44,314 bases of DNA from Ruminococcus flavefaciens (GTDB taxonomy: Bacteria; Bacillota; Clostridia; Oscillospirales; Ruminococcaceae). Positions 10,689 to 20,473 of this stretch are shown one piece after another (the first letter of the stretch is position 1; each line of letters starts with the position of its first letter). The position numbers and the translations under genes were made by a program. The stretch spans positions 1-44,314 of the forward strand of contig CACYSQ010000017.1 of assembly GCA_902777125.1 (NCBI GenBank), written 5' to 3'. Under the pieces are notes generated by a model. The model worked only from the letters and a program-made list of their open reading frames with translations. It was not told where the DNA came from and did no database searches.

Positions 10689-10717
10689 TTGACAATCCGG
10701 GAAATAGATGATACAAT
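10689..10717 (+). promoter_or_regulatory. Promoter of the cellulase gene
   Basis: TTGACA at 10689-10694, 17-base spacer, TACAAT at 10712-10717. Predicted start near 10724, leader about 50 bases. The spacer begins ATCCGGGAAAT, sharing TCCGGGAAAT with the divergent promoter at 10564. Confidence 0.8.
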
Positions 10718-10776
10718 AAGTATAACTATAGGTGTGCAGAAATAATAACGCGCACCGATGAGAGGGGAAAATTATT

Positions 10777-12690
10777 ATGAAAAATTTTATGAGAAAGGCT
10801 GCGGCTTTCGTCTCCGCCGGCGCTATGGCGCTCACCGGAGTTCCGTCTGTCGTATGCACTGACCCGAACATCACAGCTTTCGCTGTCGATGACTGCAACG
10901 ACGACTGGCTCCACTGCGAGGGCAGCCGTATCTACGACATGAACGGCAATGAGGTATGGCTCACAGGCGCTAACTGGTTCGGCTTCAACTGCTCCGAGCG
11001 CTGCGCACATTATCTGTGGAGCGGAGACTGCGACGATATGCTGCGCGAGGTAGCGGACAGAGGTATAAACGTCATTCGCCTGCCCATATCCACTGAGCTG
11101 CTGTATGAATGGCAGAACGGTCTCGATAAGCCTGTTTCCGGCGGCGGACTTCAGGCTTCTTACAATCCTCCGACGGATCAGGTCGGTGAGGACGGCAAGG
11201 TCACAAAGGCTGGTACCTACGGCAGCATCAACAAGGACTTCGTTGAGGCTGACGGCAAGACTAACGTTACTTCACAGAAGGCTTTCGAGATAATCCTTGC
11301 AAAGTGCAAGCATTACGGTATCAAGGTGTTTGTAGACGTTCACAGTCCTCATGCTGACAACTCGGGACATATCTACAACTTGTGGTACGGCAAGGAAATG
11401 AACAACAACCCTGTAATGGTCACTACAGATATATGGATGGACACTCTTGTATGGATGGCTGATCAGTACAAGAATGATGACACTCTTCTCGGCTTCGACC
11501 TTCAGAACGAGCCCCACGGCAAGGGACCTGAGGGAAAGCTTGCGGCAAAGTGGGACGGTTCCACCGACGAGAACAACTGGGCATATGCCGCTACAAAGTG
11601 CGCTGATGCTATCCTCGACGTGAACCCCAATGCACTCATATTCATCGAGGGCGTTGAGCAGTCGCTCAGCGGTGCTCAGCCAGGCGACTACTGGGGCATT
11701 GCTGACCGCCGTGACGACTCTCCGTACATCGGTGCATGGTGGGGCGGAAACTTCCGCGGTGCGAGAGAGTATCCCATCACTCCCAAGCACGGCACAAGCC
11801 AGATAGTTTACTCACCGCATGACTACGGTCCGTCTGTTTATGCACAGACATGGTTCGAAAAGGATTTCAATGAGCAGACACTTCTTGATGACTACTGGTA
11901 TGATACATGGGCTTATATCAACGCTGAGGACATCGCTCCCGAGCTCATCGGTGAGTGGGGCGGTTACATGGACGGCGCCGAGAACCAGAAGTGGATGGAG
12001 CTCCTTAGCCAGTATATGATAAAGCATCACATCAACCACACCTTCTGGTGTCTTAACACCAATTCCGGTGATACACGCGGACTCTGGGCACAGTTCTCCT
12101 ACAACCTGAATGACGTTACCGATAAATCAAATGGTACTACTATCACTTGGGAAGAAGATAAGTACGCGCTCTTCGAGACAACGCTCTGGCAGACTGCAAC
12201 TACCGGAAAGTACATCGGTCTTGACCATCAGACACCGCTCGGCATCAACGGTACGGGTCTCTCACTCAACGAGTTCTACACAAGCTATGCCAATACCGAG
12301 GGAAGCAACCTCGACGGCGGCAAGAAGGGCAACGGTCAGCCTGTTATCATCGACGGCAGCACTACTACCACTACCAAGGCCACTACAGTTACTACTACCA
12401 CAACTACCGTTACAACTTCGACTACCGACAAGCCCACAGGCGATGACGATATCAAATGGGGCGATGCAAACTGCGACGACGATGTAAATATGGCTGACGC
12501 TGTACTCATCATGCAGTCCATAAACAATCCCGACAAGTACGGTGAGGGCAAGCCGGACGGCATTTCATCTACCGGCGTAAAGAATGCTGACGTTTTCAAT
12601 ACAGGCGACGGCATCACCAACAAGGACGCTCTTGCTATACAGAAATACAAGCTCGGTATCATAGGCGAGCTCCCGGAGAAACAATCATAA
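10777..12690 (+). CDS. GH5 cellulase (subfamily 1-like) with type I dockerin
   Basis: 637-residue secreted endoglucanase. A signal peptide (about 1-37, with a Lys/Arg start and hydrophobic core) leads to a GH5 catalytic domain of about 480 residues. The acid/base is E245 in QNEPHG and the nucleophile E393 in IGEWGG. Blocks GANWFGFNC, WWGGNFRGAREYP, VYSPHDYGPSVYAQTWF and NSGDTRGLW resemble GH5 subfamily 1 cellulases such as Acidothermus E1. A Thr-rich linker (about 525-550) joins a C-terminal dockerin (about 562-630) with two calcium-loop segments (GDANCDDDVNMADAVLIMQ and the NTGDGITNKDALAIQKYKLG repeat). The dockerin means the enzyme is meant to bind a cohesin in a cellulosome. It acts outside the cell on cellulose or related beta-glucans. 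No cohesin or scaffoldin gene is in the window. The gene is a single unit between its own promoter and terminator. Confidence 0.96.
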   Translation: MKNFMRKAAAFVSAGAMALTGVPSVVCTDPNITAFAVDDCNDDWLHCEGSRIYDMNGNEVWLTGANWFGFNCSERCAHYLWSGDCDDMLREVADRGINVIRLPISTELLYEWQNGLDKPVSGGGLQASYNPPTDQVGEDGKVTKAGTYGSINKDFVEADGKTNVTSQKAFEIILAKCKHYGIKVFVDVHSPHADNSGHIYNLWYGKEMNNNPVMVTTDIWMDTLVWMADQYKNDDTLLGFDLQNEPHGKGPEGKLAAKWDGSTDENNWAYAATKCADAILDVNPNALIFIEGVEQSLSGAQPGDYWGIADRRDDSPYIGAWWGGNFRGAREYPITPKHGTSQIVYSPHDYGPSVYAQTWFEKDFNEQTLLDDYWYDTWAYINAEDIAPELIGEWGGYMDGAENQKWMELLSQYMIKHHINHTFWCLNTNSGDTRGLWAQFSYNLNDVTDKSNGTTITWEEDKYALFETTLWQTATTGKYIGLDHQTPLGINGTGLSLNEFYTSYANTEGSNLDGGKKGNGQPVIIDGSTTTTTKATTVTTTTTTVTTSTTDKPTGDDDIKWGDANCDDDVNMADAVLIMQSINNPDKYGEGKPDGISSTGVKNADVFNTGDGITNKDALAIQKYKLGIIGELPEKQS

Positions 12691-12695
12691 CACCT

Positions 12696-12721
12696 AAGGC
12701 GGACTTCGTGTCCGCCTTTTT
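12696..12721 (+). terminator. Terminator of the cellulase gene
   Basis: 9-bp stem AAGGCGGAC (12696-12704) with GTCCGCCTT (12710-12718), loop TTCGT, ending in TTTTT. Confidence 0.92.
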
Positions 12722-12797
12722 GGTTGTCAGCTCATGCGTCCGGACCGTCCTCCCCGGACACGGCAATGAAAAAGTGCTGGTAATTTTAATGTGTATG

Positions 12798-12806
12798 TGG
12801 TATAAT
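12798..12806 (+). promoter_or_regulatory. Extended -10 promoter for uvrA
   Basis: TGGTATAAT at 12798-12806 is a full extended -10. No good -35 is seen 16-18 bases upstream. No LexA box of the Bacillus type (CGAAC-N4-GTTCG) was found between it and uvrA. Confidence 0.55.
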
Positions 12807-12875
12807 AATAATGTTATGGTGAACGTCGATTTTTTCATTCACTATCAGCAAATTATAAAAGTGCAGGTATGAATT

Positions 12876-15698
12876 ATGACTGATAAAATAATTATAAAGG
12901 GCGCAAGAGCCAACAACCTCAAAAATATCGACCTCGAACTCCCGCGTGACAAGCTCATCGTCATGACAGGTCTCTCCGGCTCGGGAAAATCCTCCCTTGC
13001 CTTTGATACCATTTACGCTGACGGTCAGAGACGCTATGTCGAGAGCCTTTCCTCCTATGCGAGAATGTTCCTCGGACAAATGGAAAAGCCCGATGTTGAC
13101 AGCATCGAGGGGCTCTCCCCTGCCATATCCATTGACCAGAAGACCACCTCCAAGAACCCGCGTTCGACCGTCGGAACTGTCACCGAGATATACGATTACC
13201 TCCGACTTCTCTACGCGAGGATAGGTGTTCCGCACTGTCCGGTCTGCGGAAGGGTCATCTCCCAGCAGAGCATCGACCAGATAGTCGATACGATAATGGC
13301 TCTCCCGGAAGGCACAAGAGTACAGCTCCTTGCACCTATCGTCCGCAACAGGAAGGGGCAGTACACAAAGGAGCTCGAAAGCGCTGCGAGGTCAGGCTTT
13401 GTCCGCGTCCGCATCGACGGCATAATGTATGAGCTTGCCGAGGAGATAAAGCTCGACAAGAACAAAAAGCACAACATCGAGATAGTAGTAGACCGCATCA
13501 TCATCAAGCCCGGTATCGAGTCCCGCGTTACCGACAGTCTCGAGACCATTTTCCGGCTCACGGAGGGACTTGCCCTCGTCAACGTCATTGACGGCGAGGA
13601 TATGCTCTTTTCGCAGAATTACGCCTGTCCCGAGCACAACATCAGCATCGGCGAGCTCGAACCGGTAATGTTCTCCTTCAACAACCCTGTCGGTGCCTGT
13701 CCGAAGTGTACGGGTCTGGGCGTTTTCCGCCACATCGACCCCGATATGGTCGTCCCGAACAAGGACCTCTCCGTTATCGAGGGAGCAATCAGCGCTCCCG
13801 GCTGGAACAGCCTCGATGATACCTCCATAGCGATGATGTACTACAGGGCTATATCGGAAAAGTACGGCATACCGCTCGATGTTCCGGTGAAAAAGCTGAA
13901 AAAGGAGCAGCTTGACATCTTCCTCTACGGCACCGGCACTGAGGCGCTTGAACTGAGACGTCCCCTCACTCTCGGCGGAGGCACCTACCGTTCCCCCTTC
14001 GAGGGCGTTATCAACAACCTCGAACGCCGCTACAAGGAGACCAACAGTGACTGGTCGAGGAACGACATCGAGGAGCTCATGAGCGAGGTGGAGTGTCCCT
14101 CCTGCCACGGGAAAAGGCTGCGCGACGAGTATCTCGCGGTAACGGTCGGCGATAAGAACATCAGCGACCTCACGGACTTCTCCGTCCGGGACGCCCTCAC
14201 CTTTTTCAGGGAGATAAAGCTCTCAAAGCAGGAGAGCTTCATCGGTGAACGCATAATCAAGGAGATACGCGAACGTTTAGGCTTCCTAAGCAGCGTGGGA
14301 CTGGAGTACCTCACCCTCTCGCGTTCCTCCGGTACTCTCTCAGGCGGCGAGAGCCAGCGCATTCGCCTTGCCACACAGATAGGCTCATCGCTCGTGGGAG
14401 TTCTCTATATCCTCGATGAGCCGAGCATAGGTCTCCACCAGCGGGACAACGACAAGCTCATCGCTACCCTGAAACGTCTCCGCGACCTCGGAAATACCCT
14501 CATTGTGGTCGAGCACGATGACGACACCATGCTTGCGGCTGATTACATCGTGGACATTGGTCCCGGGGCAGGCATACACGGCGGAGAGGTAGTTTTTGCC
14601 GGCACCGTTGACAAGCTGCTCAAGTGCAAGGCCTCCATAACCGGTCAGTACCTCAGCGGACGGAAAAAGATCCCCCTCCCGGACAAGCACCGCGACGGGA
14701 ACGGCAGGCTCCTCACTGTCAGGGGGGCTTCCGAGCACAACCTCAAAAATATCGACGTTGATATACCTCTCGGAAAGTTCATCTGCGTCACAGGCGTTTC
14801 CGGTTCGGGAAAATCCAGCCTCGTGAACGAGATAATCTACAAGAACCTCGCCGCAAAGCTCAACCGTGCAAAGACCCGTCCCGGAAAATTCGCGGACATG
14901 GAGGGCATCGAAGCTCTCGACAAGGTCATCTGCATAGACCAGTCCCCTATCGGCAGAACGCCGCGCTCAAATCCCGCGACCTATACCGGCGTTTTCAGCG
15001 ATATACGCGAGCTTTTCGCAAAAACTCCCGATGCTAAGGCAAGGGGATATTCCGCCGGAAGATTTTCCTTCAACGTGAGAGGCGGACGCTGTGAGGCCTG
15101 CGAGGGCGACGGCATCATCAAGATAGAAATGCACTTCCTCCCGGATATCTACGTTCCCTGCGAGGTCTGCAAGGGCAAGCGCTACAACCGCGAAACGCTC
15201 GAGGTACACTACAAGGGCAAGTCCATTTACGACGTACTCGAAATGACCGTTGACGAGGGCGTGGAGTTCTTCGCGCATATCCCGAGGATAGCAAAGAAGC
15301 TGAAGACATTGCAGGACGTAGGTCTTGGCTATATCAGGATAGGTCAGCCTGCGACTACCCTCTCGGGCGGCGAGGCTCAGCGTGTCAAGCTCTCGACCGA
15401 GCTCTCCAAACGCGCTACCGGCAGGACTATCTATATCCTCGATGAGCCGACCACGGGTCTCCACACAGCCGATGTCCACAGGCTCATACAGGTTTTGCAG
15501 GAGCTCACCGATCAGGGCAATACGGTCCTCGTCATCGAGCACAACCTCAACGTGATAAAGGTCGCCGACCATATCATCGACCTCGGTCCCGAGGGCGGAG
15601 ACGGCGGCGGTACTGTCGTTGCCGAGGGAACTCCCGAGGAGGTCGCGGAGTGTCCGCAGTCCTACACCGGAAAGTACCTCAAGCCATACCTGAAATAA
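12876..15698 (+). CDS. uvrA: Excinuclease ABC subunit A
   Basis: 940-residue UvrA, the damage-recognition ATPase of nucleotide excision repair. Two ABC ATPase halves are visible: Walker [15 protein letters not shown] (about 32-45) and [14 protein letters not shown], and signatures [14 protein letters not shown] and [18 protein letters not shown]. Each is followed by [12 protein letters not shown] or [12 protein letters not shown]. Zinc-binding Cys pairs occur in the insertion domains ([15 protein letters not shown], and CEACEGDG with CEVCKGKRY). Length is normal. The ATG at 12876 has only a weak ribosome site (GCAGG). In many Firmicutes uvrA and uvrB are adjacent. Here uvrB follows only after a 1.5-kb block holding a restriction-modification pair. 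No terminator is obvious after the stop at 15698. Confidence 0.98.
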   Translation: MTDKIIIKGARANNLKNIDLELPRDKLIVMTGLSGSGKSSLAFDTIYADGQRRYVESLSSYARMFLGQMEKPDVDSIEGLSPAISIDQKTTSKNPRSTVGTVTEIYDYLRLLYARIGVPHCPVCGRVISQQSIDQIVDTIMALPEGTRVQLLAPIVRNRKGQYTKELESAARSGFVRVRIDGIMYELAEEIKLDKNKKHNIEIVVDRIIIKPGIESRVTDSLETIFRLTEGLALVNVIDGEDMLFSQNYACPEHNISIGELEPVMFSFNNPVGACPKCTGLGVFRHIDPDMVVPNKDLSVIEGAISAPGWNSLDDTSIAMMYYRAISEKYGIPLDVPVKKLKKEQLDIFLYGTGTEALELRRPLTLGGGTYRSPFEGVINNLERRYKETNSDWSRNDIEELMSEVECPSCHGKRLRDEYLAVTVGDKNISDLTDFSVRDALTFFREIKLSKQESFIGERIIKEIRERLGFLSSVGLEYLTLSRSSGTLSGGESQRIRLATQIGSSLVGVLYILDEPSIGLHQRDNDKLIATLKRLRDLGNTLIVVEHDDDTMLAADYIVDIGPGAGIHGGEVVFAGTVDKLLKCKASITGQYLSGRKKIPLPDKHRDGNGRLLTVRGASEHNLKNIDVDIPLGKFICVTGVSGSGKSSLVNEIIYKNLAAKLNRAKTRPGKFADMEGIEALDKVICIDQSPIGRTPRSNPATYTGVFSDIRELFAKTPDAKARGYSAGRFSFNVRGGRCEACEGDGIIKIEMHFLPDIYVPCEVCKGKRYNRETLEVHYKGKSIYDVLEMTVDEGVEFFAHIPRIAKKLKTLQDVGLGYIRIGQPATTLSGGEAQRVKLSTELSKRATGRTIYILDEPTTGLHTADVHRLIQVLQELTDQGNTVLVIEHNLNVIKVADHIIDLGPEGGDGGGTVVAEGTPEEVAECPQSYTGKYLKPYLK

Positions 15699-15747
15699 TG
15701 CTGTTATCCATGAACCGCTATCACCAGCTCAGAAGCTTATTAGCTGA

Positions 15748-15777
15748 TTGACAAATACAGCTGAAATGTGCTATAAT
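15748..15777 (+). promoter_or_regulatory. Promoter of the restriction-modification pair
   Basis: TTGACA at 15748-15753, 18-base spacer, TATAAT at 15772-15777 preceded by TGC (extended -10). AGCTGA occurs at 15742, 15759 and 15816 and CGCTGA at 15793, flanking and overlapping the promoter, which could be operator half-sites. Confidence 0.8.
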
Positions 15778-15846
15778 TACTCATAGCTTCTTCGCTGATT
15801 ACTTAATTGGAAATTAGCTGAAAAGTATGAGATTGAGGTGTTTATA

Positions 15847-16494
15847 ATGTTACCTATACCCGAGGACTTAAATTGTAAATATGAATTTCATAATTATGGT
15901 CATGCTCTGGAAATCCTCTCTGATGCTTTTACAACAGAATGGGAGGAAGTACAGGATTGCCTCAGAAAACTGACGATCTCAGTTGATGATCTCAAAAAAG
16001 CAGGCGGAAACGAGAGCCCCATACCCAAAAAATTTGATGACGTACTGTATCCGTATGGTTGGCGCGAAATTCGTATAACAGGCGATCTTCTCATCAAGAT
16101 GTATCCACGGCAAAACGCCCAGCGAAGAGGTCGGTTTTCCAATGAGGCTTTTGAGGAGAAATTGATCGGAGGCTACATTGACGGTCATAATATTGATTTT
16201 TTGAAAAATAAAGTCGCATTTGACCTTGAATGGAATAGTAAAGATCAGACGTTTGACCGTGATTTGCTGGCGATGCGGACATATTTTGACTGCGGTATTA
16301 TTGATGTCGGTATAATTGTTACAAGATCAGAGGAACTGAACGAAATATTCAAGAAGATTGATATTATTTCAAAATATGGCGCTTCAACCACATGGATGGG
16401 GAAGCTGACATATAGACTGGATTCAAGAAGAAACGGCGGCTGCCCTATATTGGCTGTCGGGATAAAGAAATCTTGTATAGAGGGTTACGAATAA
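15847..16494 (+). CDS. BglII-like type II restriction endonuclease
   Basis: 215-residue protein resembling the BglII family of type II restriction enzymes. The recognised region is YIDGHNIDFLKNKVAFDLEWNSKDQTFDRDLLAMR (about 112-146), where D and E residues around the beta strand (FDLEWNSKDQ) would bind metal, followed by GIIDVGIIVTRSEELNEIF and YGASTTWMGKL. The ATG at 15847 follows GAGGTG by 7 bases; a GTG at 15838 is too close to that site. The stop overlaps the methylase start (TAATG), so the two are translationally coupled. Visible codon use is AT-rich compared with uvrA and uvrB, suggesting recent arrival. The target sequence cannot be read from the protein. AGATCT and GGATCC both occur several times in the window, so neither site is avoided. 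Confidence 0.85.
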   Translation: MLPIPEDLNCKYEFHNYGHALEILSDAFTTEWEEVQDCLRKLTISVDDLKKAGGNESPIPKKFDDVLYPYGWREIRITGDLLIKMYPRQNAQRRGRFSNEAFEEKLIGGYIDGHNIDFLKNKVAFDLEWNSKDQTFDRDLLAMRTYFDCGIIDVGIIVTRSEELNEIFKKIDIISKYGASTTWMGKLTYRLDSRRNGGCPILAVGIKKSCIEGYE

Positions 16495-17135
16495 TGAATA
16501 TATTAGATGAGACCATTTCAGATTTTATCTCGTTTACAAACGGTAAGAAGTATAAGACGATATATGCTGATCCTCCGTGGCAGTTTCAAAACAGGACGGG
16601 AAAAGTAGCTCCTGAACACAAGAGGCTTAACAGATATTCTACCATGACGCTTGATGAAATCAAGTCGCTTCCCGTTTCAGAAGTTGCTGATGAAAAGAGC
16701 CACCTTTATCTTTGGGTGCCGAATGCTCTTTTACCTGAAGGACTTGAAGTGATGAAAGCATGGGGATTTGAATACAAAACCAACCTGATATGGGAAAAAG
16801 TGCGCAAAGACGGTCAGCCAGACGGAAGAGGAGTTGGATTCTATTTCCGTAATGTTACTGAAATCCTGTTATTCGGAATAAAAGGTGATAAGAACAGGAC
16901 ATTGCAGCCGGGAAGATCACAGGTAAACCTGTTAAGAACTATTAAGCGCGAACATAGCCGCAAACCAGATGAATTTGTTAAGCTTATTGAAGCGTGTTCA
17001 TCTGAGCCAAGACTCGAGTTATTCGCTCGCGGAAATCGTCAGGGCTGGGATATGTGGGGCAATCAGGCAGATTACAACTATGAGCCTGATTGGAATACAT
17101 ACGCTAACCATACTGTTGCCGCCGTAAATGAATAA
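16494..17135 (+). CDS. MT-A70 family DNA adenine methyltransferase
   Basis: 213-residue N6-adenine methyltransferase of the MT-A70 group. The catalytic motif is DPPW (YKTIYADPPWQFQN, about 21-34), with HLYLWVPNALLPEGLEVMKAWGFEY and the SAM-binding end RLELFARGNRQGWDMWGNQ. In type II systems this group protects host DNA, as in M.MunI-like enzymes. The gene begins in the stop codon of the BglII-like nuclease (ATG at 16494), so the pair is a complete restriction-modification module. The nuclease comes first, which needs some control to avoid self-cleavage. No controller-protein gene is present. Its stop is followed by a clear terminator at 17167. Base composition is AT-rich like the nuclease. 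Solitary epigenetic methylation is a less likely alternative. Confidence 0.92.
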   Translation: MNILDETISDFISFTNGKKYKTIYADPPWQFQNRTGKVAPEHKRLNRYSTMTLDEIKSLPVSEVADEKSHLYLWVPNALLPEGLEVMKAWGFEYKTNLIWEKVRKDGQPDGRGVGFYFRNVTEILLFGIKGDKNRTLQPGRSQVNLLRTIKREHSRKPDEFVKLIEACSSEPRLELFARGNRQGWDMWGNQADYNYEPDWNTYANHTVAAVNE

Positions 17136-17166
17136 CTCTTATTCAAGCAAGTATGTTCACTGAATG

Positions 17167-17198
17167 AATAGCACGGAATAGCAGCTCCGTGCTATTTT
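17167..17198 (+). terminator. Terminator of the restriction-modification operon
   Basis: 11-bp stem (17167-17176 region AATAGCACGGA with TCCGTGCTATT at 17186-17196), loop of about 8 bases, ending in TTTT. Confidence 0.85.
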
Positions 17199-17227
17199 CC
17201 ATATTTGAAATCTGCCTCTTTTTTCCA

Positions 17228-17256
17228 TTGAAACATCCATAAATATATGCTAAGAT
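17228..17256 (+). promoter_or_regulatory. Possible uvrB promoter
   Basis: TTGAAA at 17228-17233, 17-base spacer, TGC then TAAGAT at 17251-17256. The start site would fall on the AAGGAGG ribosome site at 17257, leaving almost no leader, so this is uncertain. Confidence 0.35.
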
Positions 17257-17267
17257 AAGGAGGAACT

Positions 17268-19229
17268 ATGGACCATTTCGTGCTGCATTCGCAGTATGCG
17301 CCTGCCGGCGACCAGCCGAAGGCTATAGAACAGCTCGTTCAGGGACTCAACAGCGGCAAAAAGGAGCAGATACTCCTCGGAGTTACCGGCTCGGGCAAGA
17401 CATTTACCATGGCGAATGTCATCGCAAGGGTCAACAAGCCAACGCTCGTCCTCGCACACAACAAGATACTCGCCGCACAGCTCTGCTCTGAGCTGAGAGA
17501 GTTCTTCCCCGAAAACGCCGTGGAGTACTTCGTCTCCTATTACGACTACTACCAGCCGGAGGCTTACGTCCCCAGCACCGACAGCTACATCGAGAAGGAC
17601 TCCTCCATAAACGATGAGATAGACAAGCTGCGCCATTCCGCCACGACTGCCCTCGCCGAACGCCGGGACGTCATCATTGTTGCGAGCGTTTCCTGCATCT
17701 ACTCCCTCGGAAGCCCGGACGAATACCGTTCCATGTGCGTTTCGATACGTCAGGGCGCTGAGAAGCCACGCGACCAGCTCATCAGCGAGCTCGTCCGCAT
17801 CAGGTACGAACGCAATGACATAGCCTTTGAGCGAAACAAATTCAGGGTACGCGGCGATGTTGTTGAGATATTCCCGGCGATGTCGAGCGATACCGCGGTC
17901 AGGGTCGAATACTTCGGGGACGAGATAGACCGCATCTCCGAGATAAACGTTGTTACCGGCGAGGTGAAGGCTACTGTCTCCCACGCGGCTATATTCCCGG
18001 CTTCGCACTATGTTGTCGGCGACGAGAAAATGGAGACCGCACTTGCCGAGATAGACCGTGAGCTTGCCGAGAGGATAGACTACTTCCAGAAGAACAACAA
18101 GCTCATCGAGGCTCAGCGCATCGAACAGCGCACTCACTACGACATGGAAATGCTCCGCGAGGTCGGCTATTGCAGCGGCGTCGAGAACTATTCGCGCATA
18201 CTCGCCGGACGTCCTGCCGGAAGCACTCCCATGACCCTGCTCGACCATTTCCCGGAGGACTTCCTCCTCATCGTGGACGAGAGCCACGTTACCCTCCCGC
18301 AGGTCAGGGCTATGTACGCAGGCGACCGTGCGAGAAAAACCACCCTTGTGGAGTACGGCTTCCGTCTGCCGAGCGCTATGGACAACCGTCCGCTGAATTT
18401 CGACGAGTTCAACGCGCATATACATCAGGCGATATACGTCAGCGCGACTCCCGGTCAGATAGAGCGCGAAAAGACCGATACTATCGTCGAACAGGTCATT
18501 CGTCCGACCGGACTTGTTGACCCGGAGATAATCGTCAAGCCCACTCAGGGACAGATAGACGACCTGCTTTCCGAGATAAATATCCGTGCCGCAAGGAACG
18601 AGCGTGTGCTTGTGACTACCCTCACCAAGAAAATGGCGGAGGACCTTACCGCCTACTACGAAAAGCTCGGCGTAAAGGTGCGCTACCTCCACCACGACAT
18701 CGACACTATCGAACGTATGGAGATAATCAAGGACCTGCGAAGCGGAGTTTTCGATGTTCTCGTGGGAATAAACCTCCTCCGCGAGGGTCTCGATATCCCG
18801 GAGGTAAGCCTTATCGCCATACTCGATGCGGACAAGGAGGGCTTCCTCAGAAGCGAGACCTCGCTCATACAGACTATCGGACGTGCTGCCCGGAATGCGG
18901 GCGGACAGGTCATAATGTATGCCGACAGCGTTACCGGTTCAATGGAACGCGCTATCACCGAGACCGAACGCCGCAGGGCACTCCAGACCGCATATAACGC
19001 GGAGCACGGCATCGTTCCCAAGACCATAATCAAGGACGTCCGGGACGTTCTCGAGATAACCTCGAAGCCGAAGGTCGAGGCGAAGCTGAAGCAGAAGAAG
19101 CTTTCAGCCTCCGAACGTCAGAAGCTCATAGACAAGCTCACGGCAGAGATGAAAAATGCCGCAAAGCTGCTTGAATTTGAACACGCAGCCTATCTCCGCG
19201 ACCGTATACGCGAGCTGCAAAATAATTAG
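17268..19229 (+). CDS. uvrB: Excinuclease ABC subunit B
   Basis: 653-residue UvrB helicase-like subunit, which receives damaged DNA from UvrA and recruits UvrC. Walker A is [15 protein letters not shown] (about 39-53). The damage-clamping hairpin region is [20 protein letters not shown], followed by the helicase DESHVTLPQ box, the ATP-binding [10 protein letters not shown] and [14 protein letters not shown] segments, and the QTIGRAARN motif. The C-terminal UVR domain (about 610-650, [19 protein letters not shown]) binds UvrC. AAGGAGG lies 5 bases before the ATG. The TAG stop at 19227 merges with the start of a palindromic repeat. Together with uvrA upstream this supplies two of the three excinuclease subunits; uvrC is not in the window. 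Confidence 0.98.
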   Translation: MDHFVLHSQYAPAGDQPKAIEQLVQGLNSGKKEQILLGVTGSGKTFTMANVIARVNKPTLVLAHNKILAAQLCSELREFFPENAVEYFVSYYDYYQPEAYVPSTDSYIEKDSSINDEIDKLRHSATTALAERRDVIIVASVSCIYSLGSPDEYRSMCVSIRQGAEKPRDQLISELVRIRYERNDIAFERNKFRVRGDVVEIFPAMSSDTAVRVEYFGDEIDRISEINVVTGEVKATVSHAAIFPASHYVVGDEKMETALAEIDRELAERIDYFQKNNKLIEAQRIEQRTHYDMEMLREVGYCSGVENYSRILAGRPAGSTPMTLLDHFPEDFLLIVDESHVTLPQVRAMYAGDRARKTTLVEYGFRLPSAMDNRPLNFDEFNAHIHQAIYVSATPGQIEREKTDTIVEQVIRPTGLVDPEIIVKPTQGQIDDLLSEINIRAARNERVLVTTLTKKMAEDLTAYYEKLGVKVRYLHHDIDTIERMEIIKDLRSGVFDVLVGINLLREGLDIPEVSLIAILDADKEGFLRSETSLIQTIGRAARNAGGQVIMYADSVTGSMERAITETERRRALQTAYNAEHGIVPKTIIKDVRDVLEITSKPKVEAKLKQKKLSASERQKLIDKLTAEMKNAAKLLEFEHAAYLRDRIRELQNN

Positions 19230-19311
19230 TTGGGAACGCCGGGTCTTGGCGTTCCTAAAGTTGAGAATTGAGAATTGAGAGTTGAGAGTAGGGGCGGATA
19301 TTATCCGCCCG
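19227..19311. repeat. Composite of palindromic modules and GAGAATT half-end
   Basis: A hairpin GGAACGCC (19233-19240) with GGCGTTCC (19248-19255) is followed by GAGAATTGAGAATTGAGA-like sequence (19261-19287). A GTAGGGG module at 19288-19311 follows (stem 19292-19300 with 19302-19310). That module is identical over 24 bases to the one at 22386-22409. Sequence CTATGCACTAATAACTATGA at 19318-19337 resembles the ends of the element at 39379. Confidence 0.85.
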
Positions 19312-19366
19312 GGGTTACTATGCACTAATAACTATGAACTAAAAACTTTAAATGGAAGGTGATGAC

Positions 19367-20473
19367 ATGATAAAACGAATACGTCTGCGGTATCTGATAC
19401 CGCTGGGGATAATACTTCTCATGGTACTGCTCAACGTCGCCGCAAGGCTCAGCACAGGCTTTTCCGACTTCTACGTCATGCACATCTTCCCAATTCTCAG
19501 CACACCCTTCGCCTTTATCAGCGGGATATTCCCGTTCTCGGCAGGCGAGGTCATGATAGTCCTGATGCTGCTCATCATCGCCCTCGGCATACCGGCGCTG
19601 ATCGTCCTGCTCATAATAAAGAAGGGCAGGCGCCGCTTCATCGGAGGCATCGCCGCTCTCACGGCACTCTGGATATTCACCTACATCTGCGTCACCGAGA
19701 CCCTCAACTGCTTCATAATGTACCAGTGTACGCCTTTTTCCGGACGCTACCTCAGCCACAGGGAACACACCCGGAGTGAGCTTGTCGAGCTTTACGGCAT
19801 ACTTATCGAGAAGTCCAACGAGCTCGCGGTACAAGTCCCCCGCGACGAAAAGGGACGGTTCTACATCACCTGCGATGTTGACAAGGAGGCACGTTCCGCT
19901 ATGAAACGCGCCGCGAAGGACTATCCGCAGCTCGCCGGCTACTACCCCAAGCCCAAGAAAATAGGCTTCTCCTACTTCATGAGCCAGATGGGACTCACGG
20001 GGATATACTTCCCGTTCTCAATGGAGGCTAACTACAACGGCGACATGATGCGGACGAACCTCCCGGACACGCTTTGCCACGAATACGCCCACCTCAAGGG
20101 CGTTATGCAGGAGGACGAGGCGAACTTCATCGGCTTCATCGCGTCCATTGGAAGCGATAACGCCGAGTTCCGGTATTCGGGCTATCTCTCGGCGCTGGAG
20201 TACGTCCATAACACGATATACCGGCGTGATATCAGCGAGGGCTATTCCCTCACGGACGATATCTCGGACGAGGTCCGTGCGGACTGGTTCCGCTTTCTCC
20301 CGGACGACTACTGGGAGAAAAACAAGAAAAAGAAGATCATTTCGACCGAAACGGTAAGCACTGTGACCGAGACCGCTCTTGACACCAACATTAAAATGAA
20401 CGGCAGGGAGGAAGGTACGGAGTCCTATTCCCATGTAGTGAACCTCCTGCTCGACTATTACTTCCCGGCATAA
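19367..20473 (+). CDS. DUF3810-family membrane zinc metalloprotease-like protein
   Basis: 368 residues. Three membrane segments lie in the first 117 residues (about 9-27, 62-84, 94-115), followed by an outside domain with HEYAHLKG (238-245). This is a zincin-type HExxH site with nearby E251. The family (DUF3810) has no established substrate. The ATG at 19367 is preferred over ATG 19352 because GGAAGGTG lies properly before it. After uvrB it is separated only by repeats. The C-terminus carries Ser/Thr-rich and charged sequence (KKKKIISTETVSTVTE). Proteolytic activity is inferred from the motif only. A weak AAGC/GCTT hairpin with TTTTT follows the stop at about 20471-20486. Confidence 0.85.
   Translation: MIKRIRLRYLIPLGIILLMVLLNVAARLSTGFSDFYVMHIFPILSTPFAFISGIFPFSAGEVMIVLMLLIIALGIPALIVLLIIKKGRRRFIGGIAALTALWIFTYICVTETLNCFIMYQCTPFSGRYLSHREHTRSELVELYGILIEKSNELAVQVPRDEKGRFYITCDVDKEARSAMKRAAKDYPQLAGYYPKPKKIGFSYFMSQMGLTGIYFPFSMEANYNGDMMRTNLPDTLCHEYAHLKGVMQEDEANFIGFIASIGSDNAEFRYSGYLSALEYVHNTIYRRDISEGYSLTDDISDEVRADWFRFLPDDYWEKNKKKKIISTETVSTVTETALDTNIKMNGREEGTESYSHVVNLLLDYYFPA

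Noticed and set aside
10474-10776. tRNA or other RNA gene in the gap before the cellulase
   Set aside because: No cloverleaf or CCA-type acceptor stem was found, only promoters, a weak hairpin and a short palindrome.
12807-12875. LexA box upstream of uvrA
   Set aside because: GAACGTCGATTTTTTC has one half-site only and does not fit the CGAAC-N4-GTTCG pattern.
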